Below, in pieces: positions 1-8,074 of a DNA stretch of 64,000 bases. The notes beneath the pieces are model-generated. The model was not told the DNA's origin. It saw only the letters and a list, made by a program, of their open reading frames with translations, and ran no database searches. Source of the DNA: Thermophagus sp052400625 (GTDB taxonomy: Bacteria > Bacteroidota > Bacteroidia > Bacteroidales > Marinilabiliaceae); NCBI GenBank assembly GCA_052400625.1, contig JBQTGH010000001.1, one strand, 5' to 3'. A program made the position numbers and the translations under genes. Numbering within the stretch: the stretch's first letter is position 1; every line of letters begins with the position of its first letter.

Positions 1-495
1 GGCAATGGCCACCGCAATTGCAATTCCAAGATGGGGGTCATTCATTGCCGCAGTAAAGGTGGCCAACCCTTCCGGAAAGTTGTGGATAGCAATGGCCAGT
101 GCGGTGAAGCCTCCCATGCGCATTAGACGTTTGTCATTATGTCGTTTCCGCTCCTTCTCGGTCATATGTTCCACCAACTCCACCTCGTGAGGATTTTCAG
201 CCTTGGGAATAAACCGGTCGATCAAAGCGATCAAGGCAATCCCTCCAAAAAATGAGAGAACCGTAATCCACGTTCCCGATTCAGTTCCCAGAAATCCGAC
301 AAGAGAATCCTGCGCTTTAGCAAAAATTTCCACGAACGAAACGTAAATCATTACCCCTGCCGAAAAACCCAAACTAACAGATAAGAAACGCGTATTGGTC
401 CTTTTGGCGAAAAAAGCCATGCTGCTACCAATCCCGGTAGATAAACCGGCAAACAATGTCAGGCCAAAGGCCAAAAGAAAACTGTTTTCTTCCAT
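1..495 (-). CDS. zupT: Zinc transporter ZupT (ZIP family), 3' end outside the window
   Basis: Inner membrane ZIP-family uptake transporter for zinc and possibly other divalent metals. The 165 codons present start at ATG 495 and read open to the window edge, so the C-terminal third is missing. Hydrophobic segments lie near residues 5-25, 38-58 and 75-93. A charged, His-containing cytoplasmic loop (about 100-125) precedes the helix carrying the ZIP metal-site motif HNFPEG (138-143), which matches the TM4 motif of bacterial ZupT. The second motif (HNIPEG type) would lie just beyond the edge. It has its own promoter about 175 bp upstream with a palindrome near the start site. Family assignment is strong; metal specificity is inferred. 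Confidence 0.92.
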   Translation of the reverse strand, partial: MEENSFLLAFGLTLFAGLSTGIGSSMAFFAKRTNTRFLSVSLGFSAGVMIYVSFVEIFAKAQDSLVGFLGTESGTWITVLSFFGGIALIALIDRFIPKAENPHEVELVEHMTEKERKRHNDKRLMRMGGFTALAIAIHNFPEGLATFTAAMNDPHLGIAIAVAIA

Positions 496-654
496 ATCAT
501 TATTCCCTTAAGATGTTGCGAGTCTTGATAATGCTCCGAAATAATTCACCTTGATTAACCTGTTCCTGCGACTTCTTATGTTCTATCCGTCAATATTTTG
601 ATTAATAACAACAGAGTCCGGAAAATAATTTGCAAACAAGAAAAGAATGAAGTA

Positions 655-665
655 GTTCCGGGAAC
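655..665. promoter_or_regulatory. Palindrome at the zupT start site, candidate operator
   Basis: GTTCC-G-GGAAC is a perfect 11-bp palindrome beginning about 9 bp downstream of the zupT -7 box, where a repressor could block initiation. The protein that would bind it is unknown. Confidence 0.3.
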
Positions 666-673
666 AGATAGAA

Positions 674-702
674 CAAAACTACAAAATTTAAAGAATAACC
701 AA
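674..702 (-). promoter_or_regulatory. Promoter of zupT (Bacteroidota type)
   Basis: On the minus strand TTG (702-700), an 18-bp spacer and TAGTTTTG (681-674) match the TTG-N19-TAnnTTTG form. Transcription should begin near 667. Confidence 0.6.
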
Positions 703-869
703 GAATTGACATATCACAATAAGACTATTGCACCATGGAAAAACAGATAAAATCCAACCATAGAAAAACGAAATAAACGGAAACCGATCCCCCACACCTC
801 TAATACATCACTCATATTTATAAACCCTTACCTTGATAGTCTTCGTCTATAAGGCATAGAATTAATTGA

Positions 870-901
870 TTTGACTTTAGTTAGTATGAACCTTAAATTT
901 G
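870..901 (+). promoter_or_regulatory. Promoter of the peroxiredoxin gene
   Basis: TTTG (870-873), 20 bp, then TAAATTTG (894-901), an exact Bacteroidota -7 element. It lies downstream of a TTG codon at 871 that would extend the ORF, so it supports translation starting at ATG 946/949. Confidence 0.65.
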
Positions 902-945
902 CTTTTGTAAGATTCAATCATTCAAAAAACCATAAAATAATTAAT

Positions 946-1620
946 ATGATGAACGAACAAGAACAAATGCAACAGGAATTTTATCCGATGCCTCGCATCG
1001 GTGATCAGGCACCCGATTTCTCGGCCATGACCACAAAAGGTCCGATAAAATTTTCGGAATTCGCCAAAGACAAATGGGTGGTATTATTTTCGCACCCTGC
1101 CGATTTCACCCCGGTATGTACCACTGAGATGAGCGGCTTTGCTTTGCGGAAAAAAGAATTCACCCAACTGAACGCGGAACTTCTGGGGTTAAGTATTGAC
1201 AGTATTCACGCCCATTTGGGCTGGGTTGCCAACGTAAAAGAAAAGACCGGCGTTTATTTTGATTTTCCCATTATTGCCGACCTAGACATGAAGGTTTCCA
1301 AACTTTACGGAATGCTGCAGCCCAATGAATCGGAAACGGCTGCTGTCAGAGCTGTATTTTTCATTGATCCCGCCAAGAAGATTCGGCTGATCATGTATTA
1401 TCCGTTGAATGTGGGCCGTAACATGGATGAAATCCTTCGAGTGCTCAAAGCGTTGCAAACTTCCGACAAATTCAAAGTGGCTTTGCCACTCGACTGGAAA
1501 CCCGGTGAAAAAGTAATCCTGCCACCACCCAAAACCTTGGAAGAGATGGATGCCCGCAACAAAGAAACCGGAATCGAGCGAATCGATTTCTATTTATCTA
1601 AAAAAGAGCTCAAGGTTTAA
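946..1620 (+). CDS. 1-Cys peroxiredoxin (Prx6-type AhpC/TSA family)
   Basis: Reduces hydrogen peroxide and organic peroxides in the cytoplasm. The peroxidatic motif PVCTTE places the catalytic cysteine at residue 58. I find no other cysteine in the protein, so it is a 1-Cys enzyme that needs an external reductant. Its 224 residues and C-terminal extension (from about 165) fit the Prx6/archaeal long form rather than the 2-Cys AhpC form. The reading frame is open back to TTG 871, but the promoter ends at 901 and ATG 946 or 949 is the sensible start. It has its own promoter and terminator, and sits beside encapsulin and catalase genes. Confidence 0.93.
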   Translation: MMNEQEQMQQEFYPMPRIGDQAPDFSAMTTKGPIKFSEFAKDKWVVLFSHPADFTPVCTTEMSGFALRKKEFTQLNAELLGLSIDSIHAHLGWVANVKEKTGVYFDFPIIADLDMKVSKLYGMLQPNESETAAVRAVFFIDPAKKIRLIMYYPLNVGRNMDEILRVLKALQTSDKFKVALPLDWKPGEKVILPPPKTLEEMDARNKETGIERIDFYLSKKELKV

Positions 1621-1655
1621 TCTCACATCATTAGACTTTCTTATCGATTAAGAGC

Positions 1656-1690
1656 AACCGGGACGGATTATTGAGTCCCGGTTTTTTTTT
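1656..1690 (+). terminator. Rho-independent terminator of the peroxiredoxin gene
   Basis: AACCGGGAC (1656-1664) pairs with GTCCCGGTT (1675-1683) around a 10-nt loop and is followed by a T run. Confidence 0.85.
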
Positions 1691-1691
1691 G

Positions 1692-1721
1692 TTGATTTCT
1701 TCTTCATACTTTTTATATTTG
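1692..1721 (+). promoter_or_regulatory. Promoter of the nitroreductase-like gene
   Basis: TTG (1692-1694), 19 bp, TATATTTG (1714-1721). The predicted leader of about 90 nt contains an AT-only hairpin (AATATGAAT at 1748-1756 with ATTCATATT at 1764-1772). Confidence 0.65.
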
Positions 1722-1817
1722 ACCGTAAAAATGAGATACCACGTATGAATATGAATTACTAACATTCATATTATTACAAGAAATGTAATTAAACCCAAAT
1801 CATAAAAATCACACATT

Positions 1818-2528
1818 ATGAAACGAAACTTGTTTGCTGAACAGCCATTATTCAATTGGCGCCAGGCCATTGAACGCCCAACCGCCAAAATCGTAACGTT
1901 GCTCCTGTTGGTTTTGAGCACCACTCTATTTTCGGGATATTCCCAGACGACGATTTCGTTTCCGGCCCCCGACAAGGACGGCGGCATTCCACTGATGCAA
2001 GCACTCAACCAGCGTCAAAGCAGCAGAAACTTCAGCTCTCGGGATTTGTCGCATCAGCAACTCTCCAACCTATGTTGGGCGGCATGGGGTTTCAATCGTA
2101 CCGGAGAAAAAAAACGCACAGCTCCCTCTTCCATGAATAAACAGGAGATGGAACTTTATGTGGTGATGAAAGAAGGAGCTTACCGCTATAATGCCCAAAA
2201 ACACGAACTGGAACTAATCAAAAAAGGAGATTTGAGATCCTTTTGCGGGAAGCAGGATTTTGTTGCTGAAGCACCCGTCAATTTCATTTATGTGGCCAAT
2301 ATGAGGAAGGCAGGCGTTGAAAAGGCCGAAGCGATCACACCGGAACATTTAATGACATCGCATGCCAATGCCGGTTTCATCGCCCAAAACACCTATCTGG
2401 CTTGTGCCTCGGAAGGGCTGGTCTGTGTGGTTCGAGCCTGGATCGACAAACCGGCGCTGGAGAAGGCTTTGGGGCTTTCGCCGTTTCATAAAGTCATTTT
2501 GGGGCATACCATAGGATTTGAGAAATAG
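1818..2528 (+). CDS. Exported nitroreductase-fold protein (SagB/ThcOx-like)
   Basis: FMN-dependent nitroreductase-fold protein of 236 residues. The core, from about residue 52, shows the family pattern: an N-terminal active-site region with the arginine-rich QRQSSRNFS stretch (about 65-73), a central VVMKEGAYRYNA beta region and a C-terminal GLVCVVRAWID segment. Unusually, the N terminus is a 22-residue polar stretch followed by a hydrophobic segment (about 23-43) ending GYSQ, which looks like a signal peptide or membrane anchor and suggests periplasmic location. Its substrate is unknown; the family includes reductases and thiazoline/oxazoline oxidases. It has its own promoter and terminator inside a redox cluster. 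Family call is good; location is inferred. Confidence 0.8.
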   Translation: MKRNLFAEQPLFNWRQAIERPTAKIVTLLLLVLSTTLFSGYSQTTISFPAPDKDGGIPLMQALNQRQSSRNFSSRDLSHQQLSNLCWAAWGFNRTGEKKRTAPSSMNKQEMELYVVMKEGAYRYNAQKHELELIKKGDLRSFCGKQDFVAEAPVNFIYVANMRKAGVEKAEAITPEHLMTSHANAGFIAQNTYLACASEGLVCVVRAWIDKPALEKALGLSPFHKVILGHTIGFEK

Positions 2529-2586
2529 CCTACTGAACGACTAACCTCCTAAAAGTCAATTAAGCCGTCAAACGCTATTCAAGAAA

Positions 2587-2633
2587 AAAAACCGAGGTAT
2601 TCAATTCCGTAAGGAACAATACTTCGGTTTTTC
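2587..2633. terminator. Bidirectional terminator, nitroreductase / encapsulin
   Basis: AAAACCGAGGTATT and AATACTTCGGTTTT pair almost perfectly (one mismatch) across a 16-nt loop, with A and T runs on either side. It serves both converging genes. Confidence 0.75.
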
Positions 2634-2684
2634 AATTTTTTATCTAAAGTCGATCACAAAATTTTACGGGTTAACCCTCAGCAA

Positions 2685-3479
2685 TTATTCTTTAAAAGGG
2701 ATTACAGCGGCAGGATCAATAACCCGGAAAGTGAAAGATTCGGTGAAATAAAGCTGAACGGTTTTACTGTTGTGGGATTCATAACCGATAGAGATGTCTT
2801 GTCCTATAGTCAGTTCAAAATCACCACCTCTCTCCGAAACCATGAAAGCACCGTCAATAAAGGGGGCTGCAATAACAGCACCACCCAGCAAAACCTCCAC
2901 TCTTTTCCGCAAAGGATAACCTTTCCCTGAAGCATTAAATCGTTCCCACAACGCCATATTCAAGACTAAAGAATAGGGTCCCTGAATGGAAGCATTTTTA
3001 AATTTAGCCACAGCTTCCGAAATAGTTTTAATAAATGCCTCATCGTTCTCCGGCAATGCGATGGGGTCGAAATCAGCGGCCTGGCTAAGGCCTTTTATAC
3101 CGGAAGGATTAAATCCGTTGTATATAGCGTTCTCTTCAAATCTTGCCAATTTTCGCGCTGCTTCCTCCAGATTATTCAAATCGATGCTTTTGGCACCTCT
3201 GGCCATATTATCCAATTCCCAGATGTTTAATTCAAAGGGAACCCTAGTTTCAACCAAGGGCAATACCTGATGCATTCCGTATTGCACTTCTTCTTTTTGA
3301 TTTTCGGGCACGTGAAGGCGCCCCAATGAGACAGCCGAAAAATTGAGCCCTTTAGGGCCATCCACATCCACAAATTTTCGTGCAGACAAAACTGAAGTAA
3401 AAACTTCAACTGCCGTGCTGTTAATTTGGTCCCATGCTTTATCGCAAATGGGCGCCATTGATTTTCTTAAAATATCCAT
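2685..3479 (-). CDS. Encapsulin nanocompartment shell protein (family 1)
   Basis: Self-assembling HK97-fold shell protein that forms an icosahedral protein compartment around a cargo enzyme. The 264-residue length is typical. Recognisable family stretches are the N-terminal cargo-docking helix region (MDILRKSMAPICDKAW), the DGPKGLNFSAV segment near 40, the E-loop region around 50-75, and the C-terminal LYFTESFTFRVIDPAA strand. The gene lies 148 bp downstream of the ferritin-like cargo gene on the same strand, the usual pairing for iron-storage encapsulins. The gap contains a small hairpin (3518-3538). Confidence is high from the sequence pattern and the paired cargo gene. Confidence 0.93.
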   Translation of the reverse strand: MDILRKSMAPICDKAWDQINSTAVEVFTSVLSARKFVDVDGPKGLNFSAVSLGRLHVPENQKEEVQYGMHQVLPLVETRVPFELNIWELDNMARGAKSIDLNNLEEAARKLARFEENAIYNGFNPSGIKGLSQAADFDPIALPENDEAFIKTISEAVAKFKNASIQGPYSLVLNMALWERFNASGKGYPLRKRVEVLLGGAVIAAPFIDGAFMVSERGGDFELTIGQDISIGYESHNSKTVQLYFTESFTFRVIDPAAVIPFKE

Positions 3480-3517
3480 AATTACATTAGATCATTAAAG
3501 ATTTAATTTTTAGCCGT

Positions 3518-3538
3518 ACGATGATCGTAAAACATCGT
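3518..3538 (-). promoter_or_regulatory. Small hairpin between encapsulated ferritin and shell genes
   Basis: ACGATG (3518-3523) and CATCGT (3533-3538) can pair. In the leftward transcript the hairpin sits between cargo and shell cistrons and is followed by an A-rich rather than U-rich stretch, so it is not a classical terminator. It could adjust processing or relative expression; this is speculative. Confidence 0.25.
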
Positions 3539-3627
3539 TTTATGGCCCTGAATGATTAACCGCCACAAATCACAAGCCACTAACTCCTAATCAAAAAAGC
3601 CCGGAGGATGTATCGTAACCGACTATC

Positions 3628-3975
3628 CTATTTTTTAATTTTCCCAATTCCCAAAGAATTGGCGGAAGAGTTGGTCCCATCGCTTTCACCTTCTTCCAAT
3701 TCGGTAATATCTCCTTCCGAAAAAAGATACGTTCGCAATTCCTCGTCCCATCCCGGCATGTTACGTCGTAACCACTCCAGGGTCATGCAGGCATGTTCAA
3801 TTTCTTCATCACGGTTGTGCGCCATGATCTTCTTCAACGATTCATCCTCCGTAAGATCAACACGTTGATGATACCAGTCTACGGCTTCAATCTCTTCTTT
3901 CAGGCTGTTAAGCGCTCTGGAAAAATTACGAGCCTCAGCGGATAATTCTTCGGCAGGTTCATGATAATTTGACAT
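3628..3975 (-). CDS. Encapsulated ferritin-like protein (EncFtn), encapsulin cargo
   Basis: Small ferroxidase of 115 residues that oxidises Fe(II) inside the encapsulin shell so iron can be mineralised. The helical core carries the EncFtn-type metal ligands: EEIEAVDWYHQR (about 27-38) and EEIEHA (about 57-62, Glu and His). A Glu/Ser/Gly-rich linker from about 88 leads to the last nine residues SLGIGKIKK. This resembles the cargo-loading peptide (LxxGSLxx type) that docks cargo in the shell lumen. It is transcribed first, ahead of the shell gene. A Bacteroidota -7 element lies about 50 bp upstream. The terminal peptide and adjacent shell gene make the cargo role very likely. Confidence 0.93.
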   Translation of the reverse strand: MSNYHEPAEELSAEARNFSRALNSLKEEIEAVDWYHQRVDLTEDESLKKIMAHNRDEEIEHACMTLEWLRRNMPGWDEELRTYLFSEGDITELEEGESDGTNSSANSLGIGKIKK

Positions 3976-4026
3976 AGTTCGTTCCTTTTATATTTTTAAT
4001 TCGAAAACTTTTCACATCAATTATCC

Positions 4027-4034
4027 CAAAGATA
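4027..4034 (-). promoter_or_regulatory. -7 element of the encapsulin operon
   Basis: TATCTTTG on the minus strand is an exact TAnnTTTG box about 52 bp upstream of the EncFtn start. No TTG is found at the right distance, so the upstream element is weak or the promoter is activator dependent. Confidence 0.5.
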
Positions 4035-4179
4035 GCTAAATTGAACAAAATCGAGAATTAATTGAGTCATTAATTATGATCAAATCAAAAACATTCTAGT
4101 TCTGAAATTTGTCTCCATTTCATCTTTAACCCGACCATCTTTTACCGCCCACTTAATAATTCACGAACATCTATTTAAA

Positions 4180-4210
4180 TTGATTATAACCAGAAAAGAC
4201 CATAAATTTC
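4180..4210 (+). promoter_or_regulatory. Promoter of katA
   Basis: TTG (4180-4182), 20 bp, TAAATTTC (4203-4210), one mismatch from consensus. It predicts a very short leader of roughly 16 nt. It lies back to back with the encapsulin promoter, about 145 bp away. Confidence 0.5.
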
Positions 4211-4232
4211 AAATATTTACTAAGATCAAAAT

Positions 4233-5702
4233 ATGATGTCCAAGAAAAAACTTACCACAGCATCCGGCCGCCCCTATTTTGAGAAGCAAGACAGCATGAC
4301 GGTCGGTCCCAAAGGCCCTGTACTTCTTCAGGATTATTATCTTCATGAGCAGATGGCCCACTTTAACCGGGAACGAATTCCCGAAAGGGTTGTACATGCC
4401 AAAGGTTCTGGCGCATTTGGAACCTTTAGGGTAACTCACGATATAAGCCGCTATACCCGAGCCCAGTTATTCAGTAAGCCGGGTAATGAATGCCGGGTAT
4501 TTGTTCGATTTTCGACGGTAGGCGGCGAGAAAGGAAGCGCAGACACAGAAAGAGATCCCCGTGGTTTCGCCGTTAAATTTTATACCGAGGAAGGCAACTG
4601 GGATTTGGTAGGTAACAATACGCCCGTTTTCTTCATAAAAGATCCCAAAAAATTTGCCGATTTCATACATACGCAGAAGCGGGATCCCAGGACCAATATG
4701 ATCAGTCAGACCATGCGATGGGATTACTGGAGCTTAAACCCCGAAAGTTTGCATCAGGTTCTTATTCTCTTCAGCGACAGAGGGACACCCGATGGTTACC
4801 GAAAAATGAACGGCTACGGCAGTCACACCTTCTCAATGATCAACGCAAAGAATGAACGCGTATGGGTAAAATATCACTTTAAAACATTGCAGGGAAATCA
4901 CACCCTTACCGCCCAACAGGCAGACGAATTGAAAGGAAAGGATCCGGATTACGCCCAAAGAGATTTACTGAATGCCATCGACAAGGGCGATTTCCCACAA
5001 TGGGCTCTAAAAATACAGGTCATGACAGAAGAACAGGCCAAGCATTTCCGGTGGAATCCTTTTGACTTGACAAAGGTATGGCCGCATAGTGAATATCCAC
5101 TGATAGATGTGGGTATCATGGAACTGAATGAAATACCTGCCAACTATTTTGCAGATGTAGAGCAGGCCGCATTTAATCCGTCCAACTTAGTTGACGGTTT
5201 GGATGTCTCGCCAGATAAAATGTTGCAGGGCCGATTATTGTCTTATCCCGATGCCCACCGCTATCGTCTGGGGGTCAATTACGAACAAATTCCGGTAAAC
5301 CGACCGGTTTGCCCGGTACATAATTACCAGCGTGATGGTGCCATGACGGTAAACGGCAATCAGGGGAGCTCACCCAACTACCATCCCAACAGTTTTGACG
5401 ATATTGAAGTCGATAAAAAGTATAAAATTCCATCGTTTAATCTGGATTCGACCATTGCCGACACCTACGACCGGAATGAAAACGATGACGATCATTACAC
5501 ACAGCCCGGTCTATTATTCAGGAAAGTCATGAACGACCAGGAAAGGAAAAATACAATTTCAAATATCGTTGATGCCATGCGACAAATAAATGGTCCAAAA
5601 CGCGATGAAATCATAAAAAGACAATTGATTCACTTCGCCAAAGCAGATCTGGAATTGGCTACCGGAGTCGCCAAGGGATTGAATTTTAAATTCGAGGTTT
5701 AA
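4233..5702 (+). CDS. katA: Monofunctional haem catalase (small-subunit type)
   Basis: Converts hydrogen peroxide to water and oxygen in the cytoplasm. The 489-residue length fits the small-subunit clade without a C-terminal flavodoxin-like domain. The distal haem-pocket histidine is in RVVHAKGSGAFG (His55), the active-site asparagine in DLVGNNTPVFF (about 128-129), and the proximal haem-ligand tyrosine in RLLSYPDAHRYRLGVNY (about 338). ATG 4233 is immediately followed by a second ATG, so either may be used. It is divergent from the encapsulin operon, with its own promoter and terminator, which fits a shared role against peroxide and iron stress. Confidence 0.97.
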   Translation: MMSKKKLTTASGRPYFEKQDSMTVGPKGPVLLQDYYLHEQMAHFNRERIPERVVHAKGSGAFGTFRVTHDISRYTRAQLFSKPGNECRVFVRFSTVGGEKGSADTERDPRGFAVKFYTEEGNWDLVGNNTPVFFIKDPKKFADFIHTQKRDPRTNMISQTMRWDYWSLNPESLHQVLILFSDRGTPDGYRKMNGYGSHTFSMINAKNERVWVKYHFKTLQGNHTLTAQQADELKGKDPDYAQRDLLNAIDKGDFPQWALKIQVMTEEQAKHFRWNPFDLTKVWPHSEYPLIDVGIMELNEIPANYFADVEQAAFNPSNLVDGLDVSPDKMLQGRLLSYPDAHRYRLGVNYEQIPVNRPVCPVHNYQRDGAMTVNGNQGSSPNYHPNSFDDIEVDKKYKIPSFNLDSTIADTYDRNENDDDHYTQPGLLFRKVMNDQERKNTISNIVDAMRQINGPKRDEIIKRQLIHFAKADLELATGVAKGLNFKFEV

Positions 5703-5825
5703 TCATTTCCTCTGCCATGCAGCTCAAAGATTCAATGACAGAGATTATTTCGGTCGTTTAATGCCTTCTTCTGTTTCCGGAAGTAGGACATCGACAATTC
5801 GCTATTGGCCCTCATAAGGTCAAGA

Positions 5826-5868
5826 CAAAACAGGCCATTGCTCCATTAAAAGCAAAAGGCCTGTTTTG
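5826..5868 (+). terminator. Terminator of katA
   Basis: An 11-bp perfect stem, CAAAACAGGCC (5826-5836) with GGCCTGTTTTG (5858-5868). The 3' arm itself contains the T run. Confidence 0.7.
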
Positions 5869-6011
5869 GTATATCCATAAATTTTTACATGGCCAACACC
5901 AATGAGCATCTAGGCAAAAGAATAAACTTCCAGCAATATTTTCAATTAACAGTCATGTGTATTTAAAAGTTAAACAATCTATTGAAAATAAATTCAGGCA
6001 AAAAAATCAAG

Positions 6012-6019
6012 TATCTTTG
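6012..6019 (+). promoter_or_regulatory. -7 element upstream of the Kef-type antiporter
   Basis: TATCTTTG, an exact -7 box, lies 51 bp before the start codon. A clear TTG partner at 17-23 bp is missing. Confidence 0.5.
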
Positions 6020-6070
6020 CATGTATTATAAGAGAGGCTGTTTAAATGATTAATCCTCAAATCGAAGCCA

Positions 6071-8074
6071 ATGGAATTTATGATACTCAAAGATATTCTC
6101 ATCATCTTCGCTCTCTCGACACTGGTCAATTACATCTTCACCAAGATCAAGGTTCCCACCATTGTAGGATATCTACTCACGGGGGTGTTGGCCGGCCCCC
6201 ATCTTGGAGGCATCATCACCAATATTGAGAACATCGATGTATTGGCAGAAATAGGCATCGTATTGCTGTTGTTTACCATAGGCCTGGAGTTTTCATTAAA
6301 ACATTTGATAAAAATCCGCAAACTTGTTTTTTGGGGTGGCTTTCTTCAGTTTTCATTAACCACAATTATTGTGCTTGGGGTTGCCCGAGTATATGAATTG
6401 GATCTGAAAGGTTCTTTATTCGTAGGCTTTCTTACAGCTTTAAGTAGTACGGCCGTCGTTCTAAAGATTCTTCAGGACCGCTCTGAAGTCACCTCCAATT
6501 ATGGCCGCACAGTACTGGGGATTTTGATTTTTCAGGATCTGATTCTCGTTCCTTTGTTGCTTCTAATACCCATTATGGGAGGCAAAACGGAAAATGTAAG
6601 TGGAGAAATATTGCGCATGGGATTGAAATCTGTGGTTATTATCCTATTTGTCATTTTTGGCAATAAATGGTTTATAAACAGGATTCTTCATGCCATTGCC
6701 ATGACTAAAAACCAGGAATTATTTCTAATGAGCATTCTTCTAATTTGCTTATCAGTTGCATTCTTAACGTCTGAAATGGGCATGTCGTTGGCCTTTGGGG
6801 CTTTTTTGGCAGGGTTAATGATCTCCGAGTCGGACTATAGCCACCATGCTTTTAGTCACATCATACCGTTTAAAGACACTTTTACCTCATTTTTCTTTGT
6901 ATCCATTGGGATGCTTCTTGATTTACAATTTGTAATGGCAAATCTCCACATTGTCATCCTGACGGTATTGATGGTTATCATCATAAAAATCATCATAGCG
7001 AGCGGTACGGCCTTTATGCTTGGGCACACCATCCGCGGAGTCATTCTGGTAGGTTTGTCTTTGGCCCAGGTGGGTGAATTCTCCTTTATACTGGTAAAAC
7101 TGGGACAGGATTACCACCTCATTTCCGATTACTATTACCAGTTGTTTCTGGCTGTAGCTGTCATTACCATGTCGGTATCCCCCTTTCTGATTATGGTTTC
7201 AAAACCGCTCTCCAATGCCGTCATGAAGCTGCCTCTTCCCAACAAAATAGTTGAAGGTATTTTCCCATTACGTCAAATTGAAGTTCCTGAACTAAAAAAT
7301 CATTTGGTGCTAATAGGTAAAGATCCTCGGGTGTTAAGTATGCCGATTATGGCCAGACACGTAAAGATTCCTTATGTATCAATAGTTTTTGATCCAGCCA
7401 TCGTCCGGGAGAGACAACAGAAAGGAGAGATCGTCATTTACGGAGATGCCCAGAACACGCCCATATTGGAAACAGCCCACATCCATACCGCCTCCGTAAT
7501 TGTCATCTCAATAGGGGATGTAGTAACCGCCATGTCCGTGACCGAAAAAGTAAGGAGTCTCAACAAACACGCAGCCCTCATCGTCCGAACCCGGCAAATT
7601 GATGATGCGGAATATCTATACAAATTAGGAGCTACGACTGTTATTCCCGAAGAATTTGAAACAGCCATTGAAATGTTCGAACGGGTTCTCAATAAATTTC
7701 TGTTACCACACCGACAAATAGAAGCAACCATCGGAGAAATCCGAAAAAACAATTACGGACTGGTTCGGGACATAAAAAAACGGCCCCGAAAATCGATATT
7801 GAGTCACCTTCCCAACCTGGAAATCTCAGCCTTTAAAGTAGACGAAGGCTCACTTGTTGCAGGGCACACTCTCTCCCACCTGGCCTTTAGAAGCACCTTC
7901 GGCGTTACGGTTGTGGCCATTAAAAGAAATGACAACCTGATTGATCATCCGGGACCTGACACTGAGCTCATTAAAAATGATATTGTTTATGTCTTAGGCA
8001 GGCAGGACCAGATCGTCCATGCGGTCAATCTCTTCGAAAAGCAAAGAGGGGAAAAGGCAGCCCACAAGACCTGA
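6071..8074 (+). CDS. Kef-type cation:proton antiporter (CPA2) with TrkA-N and TrkA-C domains
   Basis: Inner membrane antiporter of 667 residues exchanging K+ or Na+ for protons. The first about 390 residues form some 12 membrane helices with CPA2 signatures (TIVGYLLTGVLAGP near 30, LLFTIGLEFSL near 75, SSTAVVLK near 125, FQDLILVPL near 155). A cytosolic Rossmann-like TrkA-N domain (about 410-535) and a TrkA-C ligand domain (about 575-660) follow. The usual glycine-rich nucleotide loop of TrkA-N is replaced by GKDPRV, although the acidic residue after strand 2 (VFDP) is kept, so nucleotide control may differ. ATG 6071 starts directly before the first helix. It appears to be transcribed alone. 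Confidence 0.9.
   Translation: MEFMILKDILIIFALSTLVNYIFTKIKVPTIVGYLLTGVLAGPHLGGIITNIENIDVLAEIGIVLLLFTIGLEFSLKHLIKIRKLVFWGGFLQFSLTTIIVLGVARVYELDLKGSLFVGFLTALSSTAVVLKILQDRSEVTSNYGRTVLGILIFQDLILVPLLLLIPIMGGKTENVSGEILRMGLKSVVIILFVIFGNKWFINRILHAIAMTKNQELFLMSILLICLSVAFLTSEMGMSLAFGAFLAGLMISESDYSHHAFSHIIPFKDTFTSFFFVSIGMLLDLQFVMANLHIVILTVLMVIIIKIIIASGTAFMLGHTIRGVILVGLSLAQVGEFSFILVKLGQDYHLISDYYYQLFLAVAVITMSVSPFLIMVSKPLSNAVMKLPLPNKIVEGIFPLRQIEVPELKNHLVLIGKDPRVLSMPIMARHVKIPYVSIVFDPAIVRERQQKGEIVIYGDAQNTPILETAHIHTASVIVISIGDVVTAMSVTEKVRSLNKHAALIVRTRQIDDAEYLYKLGATTVIPEEFETAIEMFERVLNKFLLPHRQIEATIGEIRKNNYGLVRDIKKRPRKSILSHLPNLEISAFKVDEGSLVAGHTLSHLAFRSTFGVTVVAIKRNDNLIDHPGPDTELIKNDIVYVLGRQDQIVHAVNLFEKQRGEKAAHKT

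Larger units (their letters stand above)
496..945. other. Divergent intergenic region zupT / peroxiredoxin
   Basis: This 450-bp AT-rich region has no credible ORF. It holds the leftward zupT promoter (674-702) with a long leader of about 170 nt, an 11-bp palindrome near the zupT start site, and the rightward peroxiredoxin promoter (870-901). Nothing else is recognised. Confidence 0.7.
5703..6070. other. Intergenic region katA / antiporter
   Basis: This 368-bp region holds the katA terminator (5826-5868) and the promoter of the antiporter gene (6012-6019). The remainder is AT-rich with no recognised gene. Confidence 0.7.

Noticed and set aside
871..945. Open reading frame extension of the peroxiredoxin gene from TTG 871
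   Set aside because: A consensus promoter (870-901) lies inside the extension, and the family starts at ATG 946/949.
6046..6228. ORF of 60 codons overlapping the antiporter start
   Set aside because: Out of frame with the clear antiporter gene; no family features.
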